From positions 1 to 9,064 of the forward strand of contig JAGHRU010000151.1 in NCBI GenBank assembly GCA_018066225.1: DNA of 9,064 bases. Direction: 5' to 3'. The position numbers and the translations under genes are program-made. The first letter of the stretch is position 1, and each line of letters opens with the position of its first letter. A model generated the notes under the pieces. That model was not told the DNA's origin. It did not search any database and was given only the letters and a program-made list of their open reading frames with translations. Positions 1 through 4,908 of this stretch are shown here, piece after piece. The DNA comes from Candidatus Equimonas enterica. Lineage in GTDB: Bacteria > Bacteroidota > Bacteroidia > Bacteroidales > Bacteroidaceae.

Positions 1-1353
1 GTCCTTGCCCTCCACTTTGGCATCGTCGCCGCCTTGGTGGTGCTCACGCTCATCTTCGGCCGTCTCTATTGCAGCGTGCTGTGCCCTATGGGCGTGCTGC
101 AAGACCTCATCGCTCACCTGCACCGCCGCCTCAACCGCAAGCACCACTACGCTTACCACAAGCCACTGCCGTGGCTGCGCTACGCCTTTGTCGTCATTTT
201 CGTGGCTCTGCTCGTGGGCGGCGTAGCCTCTCTGGCCACCCTCATCGCCCCGTATAGTGCTTACGGCCGCATCGCGACCCACCTCTTTGCTCCCGTCTAT
301 GCTTTGGGCAATAACGCCTTGGCCTTCTTGGCTGAACGCCTGGACAGTTATGCCTTCTACCCCACCGAGATTTGGCTCAAAGGCGGCATCACGCTCGCCG
401 TGGCCGCAGCGACACTCCTTGTCGTGGGCACCTTGGCATGGCGCTACGGGCGTATGTACTGCAACACCATCTGCCCCGTGGGCACCGTGCTGGGCTTGCT
501 CTCGCGTTTCTCATGGCTCAAAGTCGGTATCGACGCGGACAAGTGTATCCACTGCGGCGCATGCGAGCGCATCTGCAAGGGGCTCTGCATCGACAGCAAG
601 AACGTCCACATCGACTACTCACGCTGCGTGGCTTGCGGCAACTGCGTAGGAGCGTGCCACCAAGGTGGCCTCACCTATCGCCATCAGCCCCCCTCACAGC
701 AGAGCACGGCAGCCGCTACGGCCGACACCTCGCGACGCGCCTTCCTCGCTGCCACGGGCACACTCGCTGCCACGGCAGCCTTCGCCGAAGCCACGAAGAA
801 GGTCGATGGTGGTCTGGCCGCCATAGAGGACAAGGTCATCCCCGAGCGTCAGCACCCCATTCTGCCAGCGGGCAGCAAAGACGCCGCCCACTTCCATCAG
901 CACTGCACGGCGTGCCAACTCTGCATCGCCGAGTGTCCCAATGGCGTGCTGCGCCCATCGGACGACCTCGACACGCTGATGCAGCCCGTCATGTCCTACG
1001 AGCGCGGCTATTGCCGTCCTGAGTGTACCCGATGCAGCGAGGTCTGTCCCACGGGCGCCATCTCCCTCATCGACCGCGCACAAAAGGCAGGTACGAAAAT
1101 CGGCACGGCACGCTGGATAGCGCAAAACTGCATCATCAACACCGACGGTGTGGCCTGCGGCAACTGCGCCCGCCACTGTCCTGCGGGTGCTATCACCATG
1201 CGCCCTGTCCATCCCGCCGACCCCGAAAGCAAGAAAGTGCCAATGATAGATCCCGAACGCTGCTTGGGCTGCGGTGCGTGTGAGTATCTCTGTCCTGCAC
1301 GTCCGCTCTCGGCCATCGTGGTCGATGGCATCTGTCAGCATCGCGAAGTGTAA
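1..1353 (+). CDS. Polytopic membrane 4Fe-4S ferredoxin protein (NapH/CcoG-like), 5' partial
   Basis: Probable membrane electron-transfer protein. The reading frame is open from base 1, so the start lies upstream; the TTG at 34 is not a credible start. 450 residues are visible, numbered here from codon 1. Hydrophobic segments lie at about 1-21, 61-83 and 129-147. Two CxxxCP motifs in GR(L/M)YC contexts (C24/C28 and C154/C158) are typical of the NapH/CcoG-type Fer4_5 domain. A double ferredoxin block follows (C182-185-188-192 and C209-212-215-219). Next is an internal twin-arginine motif, SRRAFL (244-249), with a hydrophobic stretch ending in AFAEA. The C-terminal domain has four more cysteine clusters (302-312, 338-349, 377-393, 421-431), so about six 4Fe-4S centres in all. 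The frame is intact, with no sign of two fused broken genes. Family-level identity is secure; the redox partner and substrate are not known. It is first in the visible operon, 23 bases before the AKR gene. Confidence 0.85.
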   Translation, partial: VLALHFGIVAALVVLTLIFGRLYCSVLCPMGVLQDLIAHLHRRLNRKHHYAYHKPLPWLRYAFVVIFVALLVGGVASLATLIAPYSAYGRIATHLFAPVYALGNNALAFLAERLDSYAFYPTEIWLKGGITLAVAAATLLVVGTLAWRYGRMYCNTICPVGTVLGLLSRFSWLKVGIDADKCIHCGACERICKGLCIDSKNVHIDYSRCVACGNCVGACHQGGLTYRHQPPSQQSTAAATADTSRRAFLAATGTLAATAAFAEATKKVDGGLAAIEDKVIPERQHPILPAGSKDAAHFHQHCTACQLCIAECPNGVLRPSDDLDTLMQPVMSYERGYCRPECTRCSEVCPTGAISLIDRAQKAGTKIGTARWIAQNCIINTDGVACGNCARHCPAGAITMRPVHPADPESKKVPMIDPERCLGCGACEYLCPARPLSAIVVDGICQHREV

Positions 1354-1376
1354 CCCCTTATTTCGTCCATCACCTT

Positions 1377-2807
1377 ATGAAAGATATTTCCCGCCGTACA
1401 TTCCTCAAGCGGTTAGGCATCGGCACCGCCGTCCTTGCCTCTCCCACCTTCGTAGGCTGCGCCTCCAAGCACAACGACAGCCGTGGCGCACTCACCGACA
1501 TCCCTACGGACAAAATGACCTATCGCGAAAACCCCAAAACGCACGAGCGCGTGTCGCTCCTCGGCTACGGCTGTATGCGCTGGCCCACCAAGGATGTCGA
1601 GGGCAGCGACAGCGACGATAAGCCCAAGAAGGTCATCGACCAAGAACAAGTCAATGCTCTCGTGGCCAAAGCCATCAAGCATGGCGTCAATTACTTCGAC
1701 ACCTCCCCCGCCTACTGCGAGGGCAAGTCGGAAGAAGCCACGGGCATCGCCCTTGCTCCTTTCCCGCGCGACAGCTACTTCATCGCCACCAAGATGAGCA
1801 ACTTTGCTCCCGAGACATGGCCGCGTGAAGCGAGTATCAAGATGTATCACGACTCCTTGCGCTATCTCCGCACCGACCACATCGACTACATGCTGCTCCA
1901 CTGCGTAGGACTGACATCGCAAGACGCGAGCGGCAAGGAACTCAACGGCATGGAAACGCTACGCGCCCGATTTTTTGACAACGGCATACTCGACTACCTG
2001 ATGAGCGAGCGTGAGGCTGGCCGCATCCGCAATTTAGGCTTCTCCTACCACGGCGACATCAAAGTCTTTGACCATCTGCTTTCTATGCACGACAGGGGCG
2101 AGACACACTGGGACTTCGTACAGATACAGCTGAGCTACGTCGATTGGAAGCACGCCAAGGAGATAGAGCCGCTCAACACCAATGCCGAATATCTCTATGG
2201 GGAACTCGCGAAACGCCACATCCCAGCCGTGGTGATGGAGCCGCTCTTGGGCGGACAACTGGCACGCGTCCCCGCTTTCGCCGCAGAGCGAATGACCGCA
2301 GCGCGTCCCGACGACAGCATCGCCTCGTGGGCCTTCCGCTTCGCAGCAAGTCTGCCCAACATACTCACCGTGCTCTCGGGCATGACCTACAAGGAGCACC
2401 TCGAGGACAACCTACGCACCTTCTGCCCGTTGCAGCCTTGCACGGAGGAAGAACGCAAGATGCTGAGCGAGATAGCACAAATCTTCGTAGAAAATCCCTT
2501 TATCCCCTGCACCGGCTGTCAGTACTGCATGCCTTGCCCCTACGGGCTTAACATCCCCGCTATCTTCGCCCACTACAACCGCTGCATCAACGAGGAGCAC
2601 TACACCAAGTCGGACACCGATCCCAACTACCGCGAAGCCCGACGCGCTTACCTCATCGGCTACGACCGCAGCGTGCCACGCCTGCGTCAGGCCGACCACT
2701 GCGTCAGTTGCGGTAAATGTGCGCCCCACTGCCCGCAAAGCATCGCTATCCCCAAGAAGTTACATGAGATAGACGCCTATGTCGAGAAGTTGCGACGCGA
2801 CATCTGA
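1377..2807 (+). CDS. Tat-exported aldo/keto reductase with C-terminal 4Fe-4S ferredoxin domain
   Basis: Predicted oxidoreductase of the AKR superfamily, 476 residues. The N-terminus carries SRRTFLK (5-11), a hydrophobic stretch (about 13-26) and FVGC (25-28). This reads as a twin-arginine signal with a lipobox ending at C28, so the mature enzyme is probably a periplasmic lipoprotein. The residues after C28 (ASKHNDS) lack a strong acidic cluster, which argues weakly against surface export. The AKR barrel has the classical tetrad in order: D108 (NYFDTSPAY), Y113, K139 (IATK) and H175 (MLLHC). The C-terminal ferredoxin domain has C378-381-384-387 followed by proline, and C442-445-448-452, enough for two 4Fe-4S clusters. 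The ATG at 1377 is chosen because it begins the complete Tat signal; no Shine-Dalgarno is visible. Electrons probably pass to or from the preceding Fe-S protein. The substrate is unknown. AKRs normally use NAD(P)H, which is not expected in the periplasm. Confidence 0.9.
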   Translation: MKDISRRTFLKRLGIGTAVLASPTFVGCASKHNDSRGALTDIPTDKMTYRENPKTHERVSLLGYGCMRWPTKDVEGSDSDDKPKKVIDQEQVNALVAKAIKHGVNYFDTSPAYCEGKSEEATGIALAPFPRDSYFIATKMSNFAPETWPREASIKMYHDSLRYLRTDHIDYMLLHCVGLTSQDASGKELNGMETLRARFFDNGILDYLMSEREAGRIRNLGFSYHGDIKVFDHLLSMHDRGETHWDFVQIQLSYVDWKHAKEIEPLNTNAEYLYGELAKRHIPAVVMEPLLGGQLARVPAFAAERMTAARPDDSIASWAFRFAASLPNILTVLSGMTYKEHLEDNLRTFCPLQPCTEEERKMLSEIAQIFVENPFIPCTGCQYCMPCPYGLNIPAIFAHYNRCINEEHYTKSDTDPNYREARRAYLIGYDRSVPRLRQADHCVSCGKCAPHCPQSIAIPKKLHEIDAYVEKLRRDI

Positions 2808-3276
2808 ACATGCCGTGAATGCCTCCACCCTCGCCTCACTCACGGCACTCACAGCGCGGCTCCATAGCGAAGGCTGCACACTCGTCGTGCTCCCCGAGGG
2901 CAGCGACACGCCGAGGTGTTACAACGAGCGCGGCGTGGCTACGCTCTACCACCTCTACACCGAGCAACCCGCTTTGCTCCGCGGCGCAAGCATCGCCGAT
3001 AAGGTGGTGGGCAAAGGCGCGGCAGCCCTGATGGTGGCAGGCGGAGTGGCCAGACTCCATGCCCTCGTGCTCTCGATGGAGGCACAAGCCTTGCTCAACC
3101 AATCGCAGGTGGCATATACCTACGATGCCCTCGTGCCGCACATCATCAACCGTAGTGGCACGGACTGGTGCCCCATAGAGCGATTGTGCCACGACTGCAC
3201 GCAGCCGAGGGCGTGCATAGCGCGCATCGCCGATTTCGTGGCACGGCAAGCCCAACAATCCGAAAACCCAACATAG
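2779..3276 (+). CDS. DUF1893 family protein
   Basis: Small soluble protein, 165 residues, with no signal peptide or membrane segment. The core matches my memory of DUF1893 (the family of Thermotoga TM1506, placed in the cytidine-deaminase-like fold group): LVVLPEGS at 35-42, RGVATLYHL at 51-59, ADKVVGKGAAALM at 73-85, IINRSGTDWCPIE at 122-134, with C131-P132 probably a key pair. No catalytic role is established for the family as far as I know. The ATG at 2779 overlaps the end of the AKR gene by 29 bases. A GTG at 2815, 7 bases after the AKR stop, would give 153 residues and drop an N-terminus with no family likeness. I keep the ATG because it is the only in-frame ATG before the conserved core. 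The tight coupling suggests co-translation with the AKR and a cytoplasmic accessory role, which is inference. Confidence 0.85.
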   Translation: MSRSCDATSEHAVNASTLASLTALTARLHSEGCTLVVLPEGSDTPRCYNERGVATLYHLYTEQPALLRGASIADKVVGKGAAALMVAGGVARLHALVLSMEAQALLNQSQVAYTYDALVPHIINRSGTDWCPIERLCHDCTQPRACIARIADFVARQAQQSENPT

Positions 3277-3300
3277 CAAACACCCAACAACACACCCCTT

Positions 3301-3510
3301 ATGCTCACTCCACTCTTTTTAGGCTCCATAGGCATGGGCGAAGTTCTCGTCATCGTGCTCATCGTGCTGCTGCTCTTCGGCGCAAAGCGCATACCAGAAC
3401 TCATGAAAGGCATCGGCCAAGGCGTGCGCTCCTTTAAGGAAGGCATGAACACCGACACCACACCGACACCCGACGACAAGGAAAAGAAGCAAGACGAAGC
3501 CGCAAAATAG
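3301..3510 (+). CDS. tatA: Sec-independent protein translocase subunit TatA
   Basis: Pore-forming subunit of the twin-arginine translocase, which moves folded, often cofactor-loaded proteins across the inner membrane. It has 69 residues, within the family's usual range. A short N-terminal membrane helix (about 10-26) is followed by the FGxxRIPEL hinge (FGAKRIPEL, 26-34), an amphipathic helix (about 31-49, ending SFKEG), and a polar, charged tail rich in D, E, K and T. It lies 24 bases after the DUF1893 gene and 9 bases before tatC. No tatB is visible, fitting the minimal TatA+TatC type seen in Bacteroidetes, where TatA serves both roles. The two likely substrates are encoded just upstream in the same apparent operon. 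Confidence 0.93.
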   Translation: MLTPLFLGSIGMGEVLVIVLIVLLLFGAKRIPELMKGIGQGVRSFKEGMNTDTTPTPDDKEKKQDEAAK

Positions 3511-3519
3511 GCCAAAGAG

Positions 3520-4278
3520 ATGGCACAAACCTTCTGGGATCATCTCGACATACTCCGCACGGTCATCGTGCGGATAGCCGTCGCCATCTTGGTGTGCGGC
3601 ATTGTCGCCTTTTGCCTGAAAGACAGCCTCTTCGGCCTCATCTTTGCCCCCAAAAGCAGTGATTTTATCACCTATCGCCTGCTGCAACGCATCGGCATCG
3701 ACCTCGGCGCGTATGACATCAGCCTCATCAACACAAGCCTCACGCGCCAGTTTATGACCCACATCGAGGTGTCGCTCTACGCCGGTGTGCTCTGCGCTTC
3801 GCCCTACATCCTTTACAGCCTTTTCGGCTTCGTCGCGCCCGCCCTCTATCAGCAGGAGCGGCGTGTAGCCATACGGGCACTGACCAGCAGTTTCGTGCTG
3901 TTTTGGGCAGGCGTGCTGGTCAGTTATTTTCTCATTTTTCCCCTCACCTTTCGCTTCCTCGCCACCTACGAAGTCAGCGCGGTGGTGAGCAACATGATAG
4001 CCCTCGACAGTTACTTGGGGACGCTCACGAGCCTCACGCTACTGATGGGGCTCATGTTCGAACTCCCGGTATTGTGCTGGATACTGGCATCTATGGGTAT
4101 CATCGACAGCCGTCTCATGTGCCAGTACCGCCGCCATGCCATCGTGGCCATCCTCATCACGGCGGCCGTCATCACGCCAAGCGGCGATGCCATTACGCTG
4201 TTTGTCGTTGCTTTGCCCATCTATCTGCTTTACGAATTGAGTATAGGCGTCATACGCAGCACCGTACATCGCGCATAG
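3520..4278 (+). CDS. tatC: Sec-independent protein translocase subunit TatC
   Basis: Polytopic receptor subunit of the Tat translocase, which recognises the twin-arginine signal. It has 252 residues with about six hydrophobic segments. Family landmarks: an N-terminal FWDHLDILR (5-13), SPYILYSLFGFVAPALY (94-110) leading to QQERR with E113 (the equivalent of E. coli E103), the FxxFPLxFRFL segment (near 137-147), FELPV with E181, and TPSGD with D223 ahead of ALPIYLLYE. The N-terminal motif is usually HLxELR, but here isoleucine (I11) stands where E. coli has the signal-recognition glutamate E15. The weak purine run AAAGAG just before the ATG may aid initiation. It is the last gene of the operon, followed by a hairpin plus T-run at 4418-4486. 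Confidence 0.93.
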   Translation: MAQTFWDHLDILRTVIVRIAVAILVCGIVAFCLKDSLFGLIFAPKSSDFITYRLLQRIGIDLGAYDISLINTSLTRQFMTHIEVSLYAGVLCASPYILYSLFGFVAPALYQQERRVAIRALTSSFVLFWAGVLVSYFLIFPLTFRFLATYEVSAVVSNMIALDSYLGTLTSLTLLMGLMFELPVLCWILASMGIIDSRLMCQYRRHAIVAILITAAVITPSGDAITLFVVALPIYLLYELSIGVIRSTVHRA

Positions 4279-4349
4279 ACGGCAACGACTACGCCTAACG
4301 ACACGCAGCGTAAGCCCACGCCTCAAATGCCCTTTGCCCAATGCCATGA

Positions 4350-4413
4350 ATTTTAATGCCCAGTAAAATAGATTTTAATGCCCACTAAAATTTATTTTAC
4401 TGGGCACTAAAAT
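4350..4413. repeat. Three near-palindromic 20-mers at exact 22-base pitch
   Basis: Units lie at 4350-4369, 4372-4391 and 4394-4413, separated by AG and TT. Each has arms ATTTTA and TAAAAT around an 8-base core: ATGCCCAG, ATGCCCAC and, in the opposite sense, CTGGGCAC. Unit 1 matches the reverse complement of unit 3 at 19 of 20 positions; unit 2 matches it at 18 of 20. They could form an operator array for a dimeric protein (22 bp is about two helical turns), nested hairpins in RNA, or a dispersed repeat element. Confidence 0.8.
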
Positions 4414-4417
4414 GAAA

Positions 4418-4486
4418 TCATCTGCCCTTGCACGGCAGCGTTTGCCACCTCGGCATGACAAAAGAAAGGGCAGATGACACTTTTTT
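4418..4486 (+). terminator. Probable tat-operon terminator: perfect 12-bp stem, 36-base loop, T-run
   Basis: TCATCTGCCCTT (4418-4429) and AAGGGCAGATGA (4466-4477) are perfect inverse complements. TTTTTT follows at 4481-4486. The 36-base loop can itself fold (TGCC at 4443-4446 with GGCA at 4434-4437 or 4452-4455). On the minus strand the stem is followed by T-rich TTTCATTTTAG, so it may stop transcription from both sides. The long loop is unusual for an intrinsic terminator. Confidence 0.6.
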
Positions 4487-4498
4487 CTACCCATTAAC

Positions 4499-4530
4499 CA
4501 AAATTAACGCTTTCGGGGGGGTAAATCAAA
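4499..4530 (-). promoter_or_regulatory. Leftward Bacteroidetes-type promoter candidate
   Basis: On the minus strand TTTG (4530-4527) is followed after 20 bases by TAATTTTG (4506-4499). This fits the Bacteroidetes primary-sigma pattern TTTG, about 19-21 bases, TAnnTTTG. Transcription would start near 4492 and run left into the inverted repeat at 4418-4477. No protein gene lies on that strand downstream, so a short RNA would be the product. This is a motif match only. Confidence 0.35.
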
Positions 4531-4539
4531 TTTTTGGTG

Positions 4540-4547
4540 TAACTTTG
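4540..4547 (+). promoter_or_regulatory. Rightward -7-like element TAACTTTG
   Basis: TAACTTTG followed by CAC fits the Bacteroidetes -7 element TAnnTTTG. The region about 20 bases upstream is a run of G instead of TTTG, so the -33 element is poor or missing. If active it would start transcription near 4554 and run into the hairpin cluster, with no protein gene downstream on that strand. Confidence 0.3.
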
Positions 4548-4556
4548 CACGCAGAT

Positions 4557-4797
4557 ACGCGCTCCTAGCTATCAACGGCGCGTGGACAAAAAAAGCAATA
4601 CTAACCAAAATTGCGCCTGTCGCCCCCACGGGGCTTACACAGAGCCTCGTGGGAAGGCGACAGTGACCGAAATGTCGCACATCAAACGTGAAAACGCAAG
4701 AACATAGCGTAAATATGTGAATTAAGGCAAACTCACCTCGGCAACGGCGTGTTGTGAAACAATCCGTTGCCACCCCTATGCCCATAGACGGTATAGG
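4557..4797 (+). other. Cluster of strong hairpins, candidate structured RNA
   Basis: Successive foldable elements: ACGCGC/GCGCGT (4557-4562, 4578-4583); a long hairpin 4617-4663; CACAT/ATGTG (4678-4682, 4715-4719) enclosing ACGC/GCGT (4694-4697, 4707-4710); GGCAACGG/CCGTTGCC (4740-4747, 4764-4771) with inner TTGT/ACAA around GAA; and CCTAT/ATAGG (4775-4779, 4793-4797). It starts about 10 bases after the TAACTTTG element. It does not show the conserved cores of RNase P RNA, tmRNA or SRP RNA that I would recognise. No clear terminator follows on the plus strand, and the strand of any RNA is uncertain. Confidence 0.35.
4617..4663. repeat. 18-bp hairpin with 9-base loop
   Basis: CTGTCGCC (4617-4624) pairs perfectly with GGCGACAG (4656-4663). 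Next, CCCACGGGGC (4625-4634) pairs with GCCTCGTGGG (4644-4653) with one G-T wobble. The only interruption is AA (4654-4655) on the 3' side, and the loop is TTACACAGA. It is the strongest stem in the interval and is not followed by a T-run, so it is not a standard terminator. Confidence 0.75.
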
Positions 4798-4824
4798 CCA
4801 TCATAGACTTTATTGCGTTACAAC

Positions 4825-4855
4825 AAAAAATTAGGGTATTTGCCGCAGGCACTAC
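4825..4855 (-). terminator. Possible folC-side terminator
   Basis: On the minus strand, downstream of folC, GTA and TGCC (4855-4848) pair with GGCA and TAC (4844-4836) around a 3-base TGC loop. A run of six T (4830-4825) follows after a short gap. The stem is small and imperfect, so this is a weak call. A longer GTAGC-rich hairpin (4860-4885) lies between it and folC. Confidence 0.35.
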
Positions 4856-4859
4856 ACTT

Positions 4860-4885
4860 GCTGCGCTGCCGAGAGACAGCGTAGC
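4860..4885. repeat. 9-bp hairpin in a GTAGC-rich stretch after folC
   Basis: GCTGCGCTG (4860-4868) pairs with CAGCGTAGC (4877-4885), with one G-T wobble and an 8-base loop. Further GTAGC or GCTAC words occur up to the end of folC, allowing other pairings. There is no T-run directly on either side. Role unknown. Confidence 0.5.
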
Positions 4886-4908
4886 AGGTAGCCTGATTGT
4901 ATGCTACG

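Larger units (their letters stand above)
4279..4908. other. 630-base non-coding interval between convergent tatC and folC
   Basis: No credible protein gene lies here. The part from about 4340 to 4550 is clearly AT-richer than the flanking genes. Left to right it holds a palindrome array (4350-4413), a long-loop inverted repeat and T-run (4418-4486), a leftward promoter-like pair (4499-4530), a 7-G run (4515-4521), a rightward -7-like element (4540-4547), a cluster of hairpins (4557-4797), a possible leftward terminator (4825-4855) and a GTAGC-rich hairpin (4860-4885). The stretch 4279-4349 shows only scattered TGCCC words. Confidence 0.8.

Noticed and set aside
715..795. Frameshift fusion or a separate second gene starting at the internal Tat motif
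   Set aside because: The frame is continuous through the region, with no stop codon and no ATG just before the SRR motif, so a single long protein is the simplest reading.
4350..4413. CRISPR array
   Set aside because: There are only three units, with 2-base separators instead of spacers, and no cas genes in the window.
4461..4480. SRP RNA-like word AAGGGCAGATGAC
   Set aside because: It resembles the AAGGCAGATGAC part of E. coli 4.5S RNA, but the conserved GGAAGCAGCC core is absent and the word is one arm of the terminator stem.
4504..4785. 93-codon minus-strand open frame in the tatC-folC gap
   Set aside because: It runs straight through several perfect hairpins, has many cysteines and no recognisable domain. 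The region looks like RNA or regulatory DNA.
4548..4900. RNase P RNA, tmRNA or a common riboswitch
   Set aside because: I found no GAGGAAAGTC-like RNase P core, no tmRNA ends, and no TPP, FMN or cobalamin consensus boxes.
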